Source: an uncultured Bacteroidia bacterium
GTDB taxonomy: Bacteria; Bacteroidota; Bacteroidia; Bacteroidales; Prolixibacteraceae
Assembly (NCBI GenBank): GCA_903904515.1
Contig: CAIVCR010000103.1
Location: 62,001 to 126,000 of the forward strand
Length of the DNA: 64,000 nt
Direction of reading: 5' to 3'
Shown here: positions 34,066 to 44,485 of the stretch, one piece after another
Layout of the letters: each line of letters opens with the position of its first letter
How positions within the stretch are numbered: position 1 is the first letter of the stretch
Program-made: the position numbers and the translations under genes
The notes under the pieces: generated by a model
Databases searched by the model: none
What the model saw: only the letters and a program-made list of their open reading frames with translations
Told to the model about the DNA's origin: nothing

Positions 34066-34416
34066 TTATCGCTCCAGCGTTACGCTAACCTTCTCAATCT
34101 GACCCCCCATGGGCGGATTGAGTTTTGATATTTTAATTCTGATGTTTTCGATCGAGGTAAACTCCTTTCCAAACCGGTCAAGTATTCTTCCTGCAACATT
34201 TTCAAGCAAATGTGATTTAATCTCCATCTCCTCTTTCACAATTTGATAGGCTATCTGATAATCCAGGGCATCACCAAGATCATCATTTTTTGCAGCCCCG
34301 GAGCATTCTGTCACCAACCGCAGGTCGACGATAAACCGGTTACCGACAACCTGCTCTGCTGCAAAATGACCATGGTAAGCATAAAACTCCATCCCTTCAA
34401 TTTCAATGATTCCCAT
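34066..34416 (-). CDS. folB: Dihydroneopterin aldolase
   Basis: A 116-residue folate-biosynthesis enzyme that cleaves dihydroneopterin to hydroxymethyl-dihydropterin. The family opening IEIEGMEFYAYHGHFAAEQVVGNRF, the LDYQIAYQIVKEEM helix, the catalytic SHLLENVAGRILDRF segment (Glu in LLEN) and the C-terminal Lys in RIKISKLNPPMGG are present. Length is typical for FolB. It is divergent from glnS with about 140 bp between the two starts. No other folate gene is near. Confidence 0.93.
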   Translation of the reverse strand: MGIIEIEGMEFYAYHGHFAAEQVVGNRFIVDLRLVTECSGAAKNDDLGDALDYQIAYQIVKEEMEIKSHLLENVAGRILDRFGKEFTSIENIRIKISKLNPPMGGQIEKVSVTLER

Positions 34417-34553
34417 CCTGATCCCTGTTAAATTTAAGGTATAAAATTAATCTATTTTTAAATCTTCATTTAACCCCCCAAAATATATCTCATTTAGGTC
34501 AACTCTTATTACTTTTACACAAATTTTTCAGAAGCAAAGAAAATTAAATCATT

Positions 34554-36248
34554 ATGGCAGAAATTGACAGTAGTGGCATGGATCAGGAGCAGGTACTTCC
34601 AAAGAATTTTATCCAGCAACAAATTGCAGATGATCTTTCCGAAGGGAAAAACGGAGGAAGGGTTCACACGCGTTTCCCCCCTGAACCAAATGGTTATCTG
34701 CATATTGGACATGCAAAGTCGATCTGCCTTAATTTCGGTACTGCCAAAAAATTCGGAGGATTAACCAATCTTCGGTTTGATGATACCAATCCGACCAAAG
34801 AGGAGACTGAATATGTTGATTCCATTATGGAGGATGTCCGCTGGCTAGGGTTTGACTGGGATGACCGTCTTTTTTATGCCTCCGATTATTTCGATAAGCT
34901 TTATGATTTTGCGGTAACCCTTATAAAAGAGGGTAAGGCGTATGTCGATTTTCAGTCGCAGGAGATCATCAGCGAACAAAAAGGGGTACCTACAAGACCT
35001 GGAGTTGATAGTCCATACAGAAACACCTCGCCGGAGGAGAATCTTGAGCTGTTTGCTAAGATGAAAGAGGGGTTTTACAATGAAGGTGATTGTGTTCTGC
35101 GAGGCAGAATAGATATGTCGTCTCCGAATATGCATATGCGTGATCCGCTGATGTACCGGATATTAAAACAACCCCACCATCGTACGGGGGATAAATGGTG
35201 CATCTATCCGATGTATGATTATGCCCATGGGCAATGCGACTACTGGGAAGGGATCACCCATTCGATCTGTACGCTCGAATTTGAAGTTCATCGTCCGCTC
35301 TATGATTGGTTTATCGATCAGCTTCAGAATAGTGATTACCGTCCAAGGCAAATTGAGTTCTCGAGGCTGAATATCAGCTATACAGTGATGTCTAAACGAC
35401 GGTTATTGCAATTGGTTAAAGAGAATTATGTGAATGGCTGGGACGATCCCCGGATGCCGACCATCTGCGGTTTACGTCGCAGGGGATATACCCCTGAATC
35501 GATGCGCGCCTTCTCAGATATGGTGGGTATTACTAAAGTTGATGGCGTAACCGATGTGGCAGTGCTTGAATACTGCATCCGGGAAGATCTGAACAAAAGG
35601 GCACAACGGGTAATGGGGGTTTTAGATCCCATAAAAGTGGTGATTACCAATTATCCGGAAGGTGTTGTTGAGGAGTTGGATGCTGTCAATAATCCGGAAG
35701 ACGAAAGCATGGGAAAACGGAAAGTGCCGTTTTCACGTGAATTATATATTGAAAGGGAGGATTTCATGGAAAATCCAACCAATAAATTCTACAGGTTATC
35801 TGTGGGTCGTGAGGTGCGTCTTCGCTATTCCTATTTTATTAAATGTACAAATTTTGTTAAGAATGATCAGGGTGAAGTCATTGAACTTCATTGCACATAC
35901 GATCCTGAAACCAAAGGGGGAAACTCTCCTGACGGAAGAAAGGTAAAAGCTACCCTTCACTGGGTGGCCGTTGCCCAGGCCGTGAAAGCAGAGGTGCGTT
36001 TGTACGACCGCCTGTTTACCGACCCCGATCCTGCAGGACACAAGGACAAAGACCTGCTTGAATTTCTCAATCCCGATTCACTGAAAGTGTTGAGTGAGTG
36101 TTATGTTGAGCCGTTTGTCAAAAATGCCAAACCATTGGATAGTTTTCAGTTCGAAAGACTTGGCTATTTTAATATTGATACTGATTCTACTGATGAAAAG
36201 CTGGTTTTTAACCGGATTGTGTCGCTAAAGGATGGATTTAAGAAATAG
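34554..36248 (+). CDS. glnS: Glutamine-tRNA ligase
   Basis: A 564-residue class I aminoacyl-tRNA synthetase that charges tRNA-Gln. The HIGH signature is at 50-53 in [15 protein letters not shown], and the KMSKS equivalent is VMSKR at 278-282. The segment [18 protein letters not shown] and the anticodon-binding beta-barrels in the second half are typical for GlnRS rather than GluRS. Presence of GlnRS means the organism charges tRNA-Gln directly. A bidirectional terminator at 36331-36372 follows. Confidence 0.97.
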   Translation: MAEIDSSGMDQEQVLPKNFIQQQIADDLSEGKNGGRVHTRFPPEPNGYLHIGHAKSICLNFGTAKKFGGLTNLRFDDTNPTKEETEYVDSIMEDVRWLGFDWDDRLFYASDYFDKLYDFAVTLIKEGKAYVDFQSQEIISEQKGVPTRPGVDSPYRNTSPEENLELFAKMKEGFYNEGDCVLRGRIDMSSPNMHMRDPLMYRILKQPHHRTGDKWCIYPMYDYAHGQCDYWEGITHSICTLEFEVHRPLYDWFIDQLQNSDYRPRQIEFSRLNISYTVMSKRRLLQLVKENYVNGWDDPRMPTICGLRRRGYTPESMRAFSDMVGITKVDGVTDVAVLEYCIREDLNKRAQRVMGVLDPIKVVITNYPEGVVEELDAVNNPEDESMGKRKVPFSRELYIEREDFMENPTNKFYRLSVGREVRLRYSYFIKCTNFVKNDQGEVIELHCTYDPETKGGNSPDGRKVKATLHWVAVAQAVKAEVRLYDRLFTDPDPAGHKDKDLLEFLNPDSLKVLSECYVEPFVKNAKPLDSFQFERLGYFNIDTDSTDEKLVFNRIVSLKDGFKK

Positions 36249-36330
36249 AGGATTAATGCTAAATTTTATAATGCTGAATGGTTAAGTAGATTGTTTGGCA
36301 TAGTGAACAGTCAACCCTTCAGTTTTGACA

Positions 36331-36372
36331 AAAAAAGAACCGCTTTAATGAGAGTTAAAGCGGTTCTTTTTT
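36331..36372. terminator. Bidirectional terminator between glnS and the convergent lipoprotein gene
   Basis: Perfect 18-bp arms (36331-36348 and 36355-36372) with a 6-base loop, GC-rich centre GAACCGC/GCGGTTC and A/T runs at both outer ends. It can terminate glnS on the plus strand and the repeat lipoprotein on the minus strand. Confidence 0.95.
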
Positions 36373-36386
36373 ATTTATTCCAAAGA

Positions 36387-38150
36387 TTAGAAAGCCCTTA
36401 TAGCCCTTACGTAAATTGCAGTGGACTTACTCAAGCCGGGACCGATCTCTCCATTACTAAAATTAACGTAATATGCTCCACCTGCACCAAATTCAGATGA
36501 AGAATAGTACAGGTTAATCGCGAAACCTCCAATATTCTTATTCGTACCAGATGCTCCGGCTCCTATGTTGTTATACAATAATTCAAGCTCATCACGTGAA
36601 GGCAAAAACCAATCTGTATATGTACCACCGTTATAAGCCCGAGCAAGACCAGCAGCATAGCTCGTCGCAACAGGGCCCTGAACTGAAATAATCGTGTTTG
36701 TGTTTGCGAATCCGGTACCCAGGTCAGTTCCGGTTGCATTGGTCGTAACAGATATTCCGTTACTCCATCTGATTCCATTACTTTGATCAGTATTAGCAGC
36801 TATCAGACCATGAACCACTGATGCGCTATATCCCGGATCTCCGCTCTTCAAAACATAGGCTAGTATACCACCCTGGTAACTTTGGCCAATCACAAAATTT
36901 TGATAGGTTATCTGATTCCCATAGGCTGTCCCTGCATTATTCGTCGAATAGGCACGAATATAATAGGTCTTACCAAGAGATAATCCTGAAATGGTACTTG
37001 TAAAACTTCCCGCACCGGTATTGTCGGTAGTTTTTGAATTGTCAATTGTTGGATTTTCTGAGGTATTCCAGCACACACCGCGGGCTGTAATTACACCGCC
37101 TGCAGCGGTAATATTACCACCGCTGGTTGCTGAAGTCGCAGATGCAGAAACTACTGCTGTGGTTGTAAGGGTTGATAAGATTGCAACCGTTGCAACGGTC
37201 ACCTGATTTCCGTAAGCTGTTCCCAGGCTGTTTGTTGCGTAAGCTTTTACATAATAGGTCAATCCAGGTAGTAACCCGGTCATGGAACTTGTAAAAATTC
37301 CAGTTCCGCTACTGTCCGATGTTTTACTATCAGCTGTTGTTGGATTTTCAGATACGCTCCAACAAACGCCACGTGCTGTAACGGGAGATCCCCCATCATT
37401 TGTAATATTGCCACCGCTACCCGCCGTTGCACCTGACAGATTTGAGACATCAGTTGTGGTAAGGGAAGGCAATGCTGCTGTCGTTACAGCTGTTTGCTGA
37501 TTCCCATAGGCCGTTCCAATACTATTCGTAGCATAAGCCCTGACGTAATAGGTTTTTCCTGCCAGCAATCCCGCAATTTGACTCGCAAAAGTTCCTGTTC
37601 CCGTACCGTCAGAAGTTTTGCTGTCGGATATTGTTGGGTTCTGGGTCAATCCCCAGCAAACGCCCCGGGCTGTAACCGGAGATCCGCCATCAGTTGTAAT
37701 ATTGCCTCCGCTGGCGGCGGACGTGGCAGTAAGTGCCGAAATATTCGTAGTCGTCAATGCGGGAGCCTGTGCCAGTGTCGCAAAGGTTAGTTGGGAACTA
37801 TAACTTGTCCCAACTGAATTTGTCGCGTAGGCTTTAATGTAATAGGTAGTTCCTTGTATTAATCCGCTAAGCGCGCTTGAAAAACTTGTGGAGCCAGCTC
37901 CATCGTTGGTTTTGCTATCAGAGGTTGTCGGGTTTTGGTTGGTGCTCCAGCAAACACCTGCTGCAGTTATAGTGGCTCCACCACTAGATGAGATCATTCC
38001 TCCTGATGACGCCGAAGTCGCGGTGATATTTGAAACAGAAGTGATTGATACGACTGGAGCAGTCTTAACCGCCTCTTTCTTACAACTGTAGATGAAGGAA
38101 AACAGTAATCCGGTAAGGAGTATTCCGTAAATTACCCGAAAATTTTTCAT
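36387..38150 (-). CDS. Lipoprotein with four ~96-residue Ig/FN3-like repeats and a C-terminal DUF1566-like domain
   Basis: A 587-residue surface lipoprotein from the Met at 38150 (MKNFRVIYGILLTGLLFSFIYSC); a start at 38210 would place 20 residues before the signal. Four consecutive repeats of about 96 residues follow. Each contains a SGG...ITARGVCW block, then NPT..DSKT, then TYY(I/V)(K/R)AYATNS.GT.YG, a beta-sandwich style seen in Bacteroidota surface proteins. Residues about 420-587 match the DUF1566/Lcl C-terminal domain (GGILAYVLKSGDPGYS..., DWFLPSRDELELLYNN). No enzymatic role is visible; binding or adhesion is inferred. Repeat number may vary between strains by recombination. Confidence 0.85.
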   Translation of the reverse strand: MKNFRVIYGILLTGLLFSFIYSCKKEAVKTAPVVSITSVSNITATSASSGGMISSSGGATITAAGVCWSTNQNPTTSDSKTNDGAGSTSFSSALSGLIQGTTYYIKAYATNSVGTSYSSQLTFATLAQAPALTTTNISALTATSAASGGNITTDGGSPVTARGVCWGLTQNPTISDSKTSDGTGTGTFASQIAGLLAGKTYYVRAYATNSIGTAYGNQQTAVTTAALPSLTTTDVSNLSGATAGSGGNITNDGGSPVTARGVCWSVSENPTTADSKTSDSSGTGIFTSSMTGLLPGLTYYVKAYATNSLGTAYGNQVTVATVAILSTLTTTAVVSASATSATSGGNITAAGGVITARGVCWNTSENPTIDNSKTTDNTGAGSFTSTISGLSLGKTYYIRAYSTNNAGTAYGNQITYQNFVIGQSYQGGILAYVLKSGDPGYSASVVHGLIAANTDQSNGIRWSNGISVTTNATGTDLGTGFANTNTIISVQGPVATSYAAGLARAYNGGTYTDWFLPSRDELELLYNNIGAGASGTNKNIGGFAINLYYSSSEFGAGGAYYVNFSNGEIGPGLSKSTAIYVRAIRAF

Positions 38151-38229
38151 GGATATAGGTATTAAAGTTAACATATTGACAAAGCTACGAAACAAATGAA
38201 TTAAAAACAAAATAAAGAGATTGTTTGAT

Positions 38230-38455
38230 TTATAGCTCTGTTGGAATCAACAACTTATTTATTTGTCGCTTATTATAGAAGAAGGTGAAAATAGTTGCAC
38301 TCCAGTTTACCAGAAAGATCCCCCACCAGATCCCCTTTGTTCCCCAATTGAGGGAGATGGCAAGCAACAGAAACAGGGGAAGATTCCGATGGCTACGATA
38401 AGCGTATTCAGACTTGCCGGGAAATCCTAACCCTCCGTAAATAAACCACCCTCTG
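38230..38455 (-). pseudogene. Decayed partial copy of the MATE transporter gene
   Basis: This stretch is a shortened relative of the intact MATE gene at 40001-41374. It contains the C-terminal part (around 38265-38385, like 40060-40170), then the piece around 38386-38430 (like 40598-40642), then about 38424-38453 (like 40803-40835). The intervening blocks of about 430 and 165 bp are missing, and each junction falls at a short shared string (GAAG; GCCGGRAATCC), as expected from deletions between microhomologies. Identity is high where aligned, so the copy is recent. No function is expected. Confidence 0.85.
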
Positions 38456-38529
38456 GTTTTAAAATCCAAGATTGCATTTTCCAAGATTAATTTAGCTTAC
38501 CTCAGGTAAATCTCAGAGATAAGAATGCC

Positions 38530-39900
38530 CTAGAATCCAGCCACACCCCATCCTTTCCGGTAATTGCGGCTAAGGTATTTATTGGCATCCGGGTCATCAG
38601 GAAACTTCATGTTGACAGCATCCCATTTCAGCAGCCGGTCGGGAACCCGAATAGCTACTGTTCCCAATAGAATCGCTTCAGTCATTGGTCCGGTCTGTGC
38701 GAAATGCGAAGCGGTTTTTGGACCGCCCAAACATGCAACCACAAAATTGTAATAATGATTTTGAGCTTCGAGCTGAGGTGATTTATAATTTATAAATTTA
38801 CTTTCGGGCAGAAGAACAGGGGTCCCGTTGTGCGGGATAAGCAGTGCCCCTTCCGTACCAACCAACATTGAAGACTCGGCCGGATACTCCTTTCCGGGAT
38901 ATAGGTCCATGATCTCCTTTGGCGGGAAAAACTCTCCGTCAAACCATTCGAGCGGTAATACATTTGCTTCAGTGAGATCGTTCCCCGGAAACATCCAGGT
39001 GATATGGTTGCTTTGCGGCCAGGTATCCGCTCTTCTTTCGGGAGATTCCTTCCATGACTTCTGAACCTCTGCAGTCACGGAGAGTGGCGGTTTTAATCCA
39101 AGACCTTTCCATACAGGGTCGAAGATATGGCACCCAATATCGCCGGACCATCCCGTTCCAAAGTCCTGCCATGCCCTCCATTTCATTGTATGATAAATTT
39201 CAGGCACAAAGGGGCGATAAGGAGCAGAACCTATCCAGAGATCCCAGTTCAGTTTTGCAGGAGGGGTCTCTCCCTGTGAAGGACGTGGTCCCAAGGCCCT
39301 GTATTCCAATATACCTGAGCGGTTCGAGCAGAGGTAAGCATGTTTAACCTTGCCAATTGCCCCTTCTTTAAGCCACTGAACAGCTTTCCGCTCATCTATT
39401 CTTGCCGCAACCTGTGTGCCCAGCTGTGTAATTACACCATGTTTGATGGATGCTTCAGTAAGCATCCGAACCTCAGCGACATCATGACACATCGGTTTTT
39501 GGCAATAAACATGTTTCCCTTTTTGAATTGCTGTATAGGCGATTGAGAAGTGACTGTGGTCGGGTACAGCAACATTAACAGAGTCAATATTGTCATCCTC
39601 CTTCTCAAGAAGTTCGCGCCAATCGGAATAGGTGCGTGCAGCAGGAAAGGCATCGGAGGCCTTTTTCAGATTCTCTGCATCCACATCACATATAGCGATG
39701 ATCTGCACATTCGGATCTCCCTTGAATTGCATAAAGTCCCACCATCCCATTCCTCCAACCCCAATGCAGGCGTGTTTAAGTTTGCCTTTCGGTTTCCTGG
39801 GTTTTCTTATGCATCCAAGAAGCAGGGGAGCTGCTATTGCGGCGGTTACGGAGGTTTGTAAAAACTTACGGCGCGAAGGTGAAAAAGCATCTCTATTCAT
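38530..39900 (-). CDS. Gfo/Idh/MocA family oxidoreductase with Tat lipoprotein signal
   Basis: A 456-residue dehydrogenase. The N-terminus MNRDAFSPSRRKFLQTSVTAAIAAPLLLGC carries both a twin-arginine motif (RRKFLQ) and a lipobox ending in Cys30, so it is probably a Tat-exported lipoprotein. The Rossmann part begins LKHACIGVGGMGWWDFMQF, and VNVAVPDHSHFSIAYTAIQKGKHVYCQKPMCHD is the cofactor/substrate block, with QKP in place of the more common EKP. A C-terminal GFO domain follows. It is close in type to the protein at 15.6 kb but clearly divergent. Substrate unknown; it lies between a decayed and an intact MATE gene. Confidence 0.88.
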   Translation of the reverse strand: MNRDAFSPSRRKFLQTSVTAAIAAPLLLGCIRKPRKPKGKLKHACIGVGGMGWWDFMQFKGDPNVQIIAICDVDAENLKKASDAFPAARTYSDWRELLEKEDDNIDSVNVAVPDHSHFSIAYTAIQKGKHVYCQKPMCHDVAEVRMLTEASIKHGVITQLGTQVAARIDERKAVQWLKEGAIGKVKHAYLCSNRSGILEYRALGPRPSQGETPPAKLNWDLWIGSAPYRPFVPEIYHTMKWRAWQDFGTGWSGDIGCHIFDPVWKGLGLKPPLSVTAEVQKSWKESPERRADTWPQSNHITWMFPGNDLTEANVLPLEWFDGEFFPPKEIMDLYPGKEYPAESSMLVGTEGALLIPHNGTPVLLPESKFINYKSPQLEAQNHYYNFVVACLGGPKTASHFAQTGPMTEAILLGTVAIRVPDRLLKWDAVNMKFPDDPDANKYLSRNYRKGWGVAGF

Positions 39901-40000
39901 AACTGGATAATTATCGATTTGTTTAGAAAGTGTCTGGGTTAATGTTTGTACACAAATATCAGCATTAAGTTTCTAAAAAAATAATTCCGAAAAACCAAAA

Positions 40001-41374
40001 TTAATCCGATTGTAATGGGTTACTGCTGAACTTTAAAACCCTTTGAATCTGCCTTTTGGTATAGAAGAAGGTGAATATCGCGGCACTCCAGTTAACCAGG
40101 AAGATCCCCCACCATATCCCTTTTGTTCCCCAGTCGAGGGAGATGGCCAGCAACAGAAACAGGGGAAGAGGCATCAGAATCTGCCGGTAAATTCCCACAA
40201 AAATGGCATAGATCGGTTTCTTCATCCCCTGAAGCGTAGAAACAGACATGTTGAGGAAGATGTAAGCAAAGAAAAACAGCGCAGCGATACGTAAATATTC
40301 GATTCCGATTTCAATAACATGAATATCAGAGGTAAAAGCCTGCATCAATTGACGTGCAAACAGTAAAACGGACACACTGCCAATAATTATAATGAATAAT
40401 CCATACCGGATATTCAGTTTCCACGACTCATAAACCCGTTCAGGTCTGTTGGCCCCCATATTTTGAGCAGCAAGGGTGAGGGCTGCAATGTTTAGTCCGA
40501 TCGTTGGAAGTAGGGCAATTTGCTCAATTCGTGTCGCAATACCATAGGCGGCAACAGCTTCCTTTCCAAAGTGACTGGCAAAGTAAGTTATCACGAAGAT
40601 TCCGATGGCTACGGTAAGCATATTCAGACTTGCCGGAAATCCCTGACCAAACAGTGCTGAGAAATATTTCCGCTGGGGAATGAAATCCTTAAAACTGGCG
40701 TGCTGAAAAACTTTTAATTTTCGCGTTACAACAATCATATACATAGCACCTATAAACTGAATGAGCACCGTCGAGTAGCCGATCCCACGTATTCCCAGTG
40801 CCGGGAATCCTAACCCACCGTAAATAAACCAAGGATCGAGGATTAAATTAAGAAAAAATCCAGCTATCAGATAATTTCGATAAGTCCTGGTATCGCCCCG
40901 TGCGGTGAGCAATGAGTTGAGGATACTGTTGATCAGAAAAAATACTGTTCCATAAAGGATTGTATTCATATATTTTACCGATATATCCAGATAATTTTCG
41001 GTAGCTCCTAAAATCCCGAAGAGATAAGGTGCAGCCAATAATCCGATTATAGTCAGGAAGATGGAGTTAATCACTGAAAAGGTGACCGCCTGGTATCCTA
41101 TTTTATCAGCCTCCTCGTTACGTCCTGCTCCCAGGGACTGAGAAATCAATGCTGTTGTCCCGGTTCCCATTCCCATTCCCATAGCCAGAATAATAAAGAA
41201 TACGGGAAAAGTTAAGCCCATCGCTGCAAGGGCCGCAGTCGAAATCCGACCACCATAATAGGTATCTACGACATTAAACAGGGTATTGAAGATAAACCCT
41301 ACGCTGGCAGGTATGGCTAATTTCCGGATCAGAAGAGGGATATGGGCCGATGTGAAATCGTGTGCTTTAATCAT
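40001..41374 (-). CDS. MATE family multidrug efflux transporter
   Basis: A 457-residue inner-membrane exporter of the MATE/MOP superfamily with 12 predicted helices arranged as two related halves. Family-typical segments include LIRKLAIPASVGFIFNTLFNVVDTYYGGRISTAALAAMGL, ALISQSLGAGRNEEADK and IGLNIAALTLAAQNMGANRPERV in the second half. MATE proteins export cationic drugs with Na+ or H+. There is no local regulator. A shortened, decayed relative lies 1.5 kb downstream at 38230-38455. Confidence 0.92.
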   Translation of the reverse strand: MIKAHDFTSAHIPLLIRKLAIPASVGFIFNTLFNVVDTYYGGRISTAALAAMGLTFPVFFIILAMGMGMGTGTTALISQSLGAGRNEEADKIGYQAVTFSVINSIFLTIIGLLAAPYLFGILGATENYLDISVKYMNTILYGTVFFLINSILNSLLTARGDTRTYRNYLIAGFFLNLILDPWFIYGGLGFPALGIRGIGYSTVLIQFIGAMYMIVVTRKLKVFQHASFKDFIPQRKYFSALFGQGFPASLNMLTVAIGIFVITYFASHFGKEAVAAYGIATRIEQIALLPTIGLNIAALTLAAQNMGANRPERVYESWKLNIRYGLFIIIIGSVSVLLFARQLMQAFTSDIHVIEIGIEYLRIAALFFFAYIFLNMSVSTLQGMKKPIYAIFVGIYRQILMPLPLFLLLAISLDWGTKGIWWGIFLVNWSAAIFTFFYTKRQIQRVLKFSSNPLQSD

Positions 41375-41547
41375 TTTTTAAAATTTATTCAAGAATACAA
41401 CGTGTATTCGATACATAAGGTTTAACTTTGGGGTAAAGAAGATGACTTTCCTTGACGTTAGGGTATTAGGATTCATTAAGCAACCAGTAGCCAACAGCCA
41501 GCTGCCAGTAGCCAGCGGCCATAACAACTTCAGAAAGGAGATAAAAA

Positions 41548-44262
41548 ATGAAACTATCATTTAAAATTGATTACTTGACCTTATGGGGCCAGGTACTCTA
41601 TGTTACCGGATCAGCAATTGAGTTTGGTGAATGGGATCCTGTCCGCGCGATTCCTATGCAAACCCATGTTCCCGGAGAATGGGAACTGGAATGTCTGTTT
41701 CCTTCCGGGGAAAGACTTGAATATAAGTATCTTCTAAAAGACGACAATGGTAATTTAACCTGGGAAGGGGGGAAAAACCGCCAGCTTGAAACGGGTGAAG
41801 GTATGGATGAGGTTCGATGCCGTGAATTCTGGAGAGCAAGCCATGAATCTGATGTGGCATTATCCTCAACGGCTTTTACAAAAGTGTTGCTGTCACGTCC
41901 TCTTAAAGCCGATAAGGTTCAGCCTGCCACTTCGTTTCAGCGAACCTTGAAAATTCAAATTCATGTTCCACGGGTAAATCCCGATTGCTGCGTGGGTATT
42001 CTTGGCGATCAGCCATTGCTTGGAAACTGGATGGAGCAGGATACCCTGCAGATGGATGATACCCAATTCCCTTTATGGAGCATCAACCTCGATGCCGACA
42101 AGCTGAAGTTTCCCCTCCAGTTTAAATATGTACTATATAATGCGGCAAAGAAAAAAATTGAAATCTGGGAACAGGGGAGTAACCGGATGATCCGGGATTT
42201 TGTTTGCAAAGAACCACAGAGTCTTAAAATTCATACCGATGAAAATTTCAGGTTCCCGGCAATCCACTGGAAGGGTGCAGGCGTGGCAGTACCTGTATTT
42301 AGCTTAAGGACTGAAAAGAGTGGAGGGATAGGTGAGTTTCCTGATATCAAAAAATTAGTGGATTGGGCAAAACTGACCGGATTAAAACTGGTCCAGTTGC
42401 TCCCCCTGAATGAAACAGTGGCTACCCATACCTGGATCGATACCTATCCGTATAAATCGATCTCATCGATAGCTCTTCATCCTGTTTATTTAAATATCAA
42501 TAAGATAGGTGTTCTCGAGGATGAAAATCTGATGATTGGCTTTGCGCATGCCCTCTCGGGCTTCGATGCCCTTGAAACGGTGCGCTACGACGATATCCAT
42601 AAGGTAAAATCGAAATTCTTTAAGCTTATTTTTGACCAGCAAAAAGAGCTCTTCCTGGTTGATCCTCCCTATCTTAAATTCTTTGACGAAAATAAGGAGT
42701 GGCTGATTCCTTATGCGGCCTTTTGCTACCTGCGCGATCAGAACAAAACAGCCAACTTCAGGAAATGGACCAATTTTGCTACCTATAGTAAGAAGGAGAT
42801 CGATGAGTTATGTGGCAGCGATACAGCGTGGTATTCCGATATTGCAGTGCACTATTTTATTCAATATCATGCTTACAAACAACTTCTGGATGCGTCGGAG
42901 TATGCCCGGAAAAACGGTATTGTACTGAAAGGTGATATTCCTATCGGCATTAGTCCCGACAGTGTTGAGGCATGGACCCACCCCGAGTTATTTAATCTCG
43001 ATCAGCAGGCGGGCGCTCCGCCTGACGAATTTGCCGACCTGGGACAAAACTGGGGATTCCCGACATATAACTGGGAGAAGATGGCACAAGACAATTTTGC
43101 ATGGTGGGATCAGCGGCTTAAGCAGATGTCGCGTTATTTTGATGCCACCCGCATTGATCATATCCTGGGGTTTTTCAGGATATGGGAGATTCCTGTTGAC
43201 CAGATCCAGGGAATTATGGGCCATTTCAAACCGGCATTACCATTCAGCCGTGACGAGATCATTGATGCCGGGATTATTTTCAATGAAGAGCGGTTTACAA
43301 AACCCTATATCCGCGAGTATTTTCTATGGGAATTGTTTGGTGAAGAGACCCATGAGGTAAAACTGAACTACCTTATCGAATACGAGGCGGGCAAATACAA
43401 TTTGAAACCGAAATTTAGTACCCAACGTCAAGTGTGGGATTATTTTGAATTGAATAAAAAGGGGGATGAGCTCACCGGTATTGAGACACGCATCCGCGAT
43501 GGGTTGTGCGCCCTGATTGCTGAGGTTCTCTTTTTACGCGATCCTTATCACCCCAATTTGTTTCATCCGCGGGTGGCATTTCACAATACCAATTCATACC
43601 TTAACCTCAGGGCCGAAACACGGTGGGCCCTTGATGAGCTTTATATCGATTTTTTCTACCACAGACATGAGGAGTGCTGGAAGAGTCAGGCGCTTTGGAT
43701 ATTGCCTGCGCTGATGAAATCAACCGATATGCTTATTTGCGGCGAAGATCTTGGAATGGTTCCCGAGAGCGTTCCAGGTGTGATGAAGAAGCTGGGTATT
43801 TTGAGTCTCGAAATTCAACGAATGCCTAAAGATCCGAATGTCGAATTTGCACATCCGGCCGATGCCCCTTACCTCTCGGTTTGTTCCACTTCAACACACG
43901 ATATGTCGACCCTGCGTGGATGGTGGGAAGAGGACCGGGTTCACAGTGAGCGTTTCTTCAGGCTGGTGATGGGGCAGAAAGGGGATTTTCCGCACTTTAT
44001 GGAACCCTGGGTAGCACGCGATATTTTAAATATGCATTTCTATTCACCGGCTATGTGGGCTATCTTCCCTATTCAGGATTTGCTTGCGATGGATGGAAAG
44101 CTGAGATGGGATAATACGGAAGGGGAAAGGATCAATGTTCCCGCAATTGCCCAGCACTACTGGCGTTACCGGATGCACCTTAAACTGGAACAATTAATTG
44201 ACGAGCATAAGCTTAACAATGAATTGCGGTCGATGATTTTTGCTTCCGGAAGAGGATCGTGA
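41548..44262 (+). CDS. malQ: 4-alpha-glucanotransferase with two N-terminal CBM20 domains (DPE2-like MalQ)
   Basis: A 904-residue GH77 enzyme. Residues about 1-100 and 130-245 are two starch-binding CBM20 domains (ITGS-like AIEFGEWDP and GILGDQPLLGNWMEQD). The GH77 barrel follows from about 265, with the nucleophile Asp537 in ATRIDHILGFFRIW, acid/base Glu733 in CGEDLGMVP and the third carboxylate Asp785 in STHDMSTLRG. This architecture matches plant DPE2 and its bacterial relatives, which move glucose from maltose to glycogen-like glucans. Length fits. It ends 459 bp before the next gene, in a repeat-rich region. Confidence 0.94.
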   Translation: MKLSFKIDYLTLWGQVLYVTGSAIEFGEWDPVRAIPMQTHVPGEWELECLFPSGERLEYKYLLKDDNGNLTWEGGKNRQLETGEGMDEVRCREFWRASHESDVALSSTAFTKVLLSRPLKADKVQPATSFQRTLKIQIHVPRVNPDCCVGILGDQPLLGNWMEQDTLQMDDTQFPLWSINLDADKLKFPLQFKYVLYNAAKKKIEIWEQGSNRMIRDFVCKEPQSLKIHTDENFRFPAIHWKGAGVAVPVFSLRTEKSGGIGEFPDIKKLVDWAKLTGLKLVQLLPLNETVATHTWIDTYPYKSISSIALHPVYLNINKIGVLEDENLMIGFAHALSGFDALETVRYDDIHKVKSKFFKLIFDQQKELFLVDPPYLKFFDENKEWLIPYAAFCYLRDQNKTANFRKWTNFATYSKKEIDELCGSDTAWYSDIAVHYFIQYHAYKQLLDASEYARKNGIVLKGDIPIGISPDSVEAWTHPELFNLDQQAGAPPDEFADLGQNWGFPTYNWEKMAQDNFAWWDQRLKQMSRYFDATRIDHILGFFRIWEIPVDQIQGIMGHFKPALPFSRDEIIDAGIIFNEERFTKPYIREYFLWELFGEETHEVKLNYLIEYEAGKYNLKPKFSTQRQVWDYFELNKKGDELTGIETRIRDGLCALIAEVLFLRDPYHPNLFHPRVAFHNTNSYLNLRAETRWALDELYIDFFYHRHEECWKSQALWILPALMKSTDMLICGEDLGMVPESVPGVMKKLGILSLEIQRMPKDPNVEFAHPADAPYLSVCSTSTHDMSTLRGWWEEDRVHSERFFRLVMGQKGDFPHFMEPWVARDILNMHFYSPAMWAIFPIQDLLAMDGKLRWDNTEGERINVPAIAQHYWRYRMHLKLEQLIDEHKLNNELRSMIFASGRGS

Positions 44263-44323
44263 GATGCTAATGTAACTTGAAATATTAAATAATAGGAAGA
44301 GATTGTATCGAAATTGAATTAAG

Positions 44324-44439
44324 TTAACCACTAGGGTCACAAAGTCCGCCAGTTGGCGGATCACAATGATCACAAGAGTCAGAAATGCAATATATTACAT
44401 TTGTGTTCTTTGTTTATACCTTGTGTGCTTTGTGGTTAA
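44324..44439. mobile_element. 115-bp inverted-repeat element, copy A (MITE-like)
   Basis: Starts TTAACCAC and ends GTGGTTAA, which are terminal inverted repeats of 8 bp. Inside, near the left end, sits TCCGCCAGTTGGCGGA (44345-44360). The reverse complement of the element at 47184-47298 aligns along its whole length with the same ends, the same palindrome position and similar filler, so these are two copies of one family in opposite orientation. No coding sequence. No target-site duplication was proven. Confidence 0.65.
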
Positions 44440-44485
44440 AATAACTTTGGATACTGCCCTGCAAGATTTTTAGAAATGAGTAAAG

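Noticed and set aside
41378-41560. Minus-strand frame rich in LLATG repeats before malQ
   Set aside because: It is produced by a simple GCCAGN-type repeat in the spacer (41480-41525); similar wording occurs at 7070-7105.
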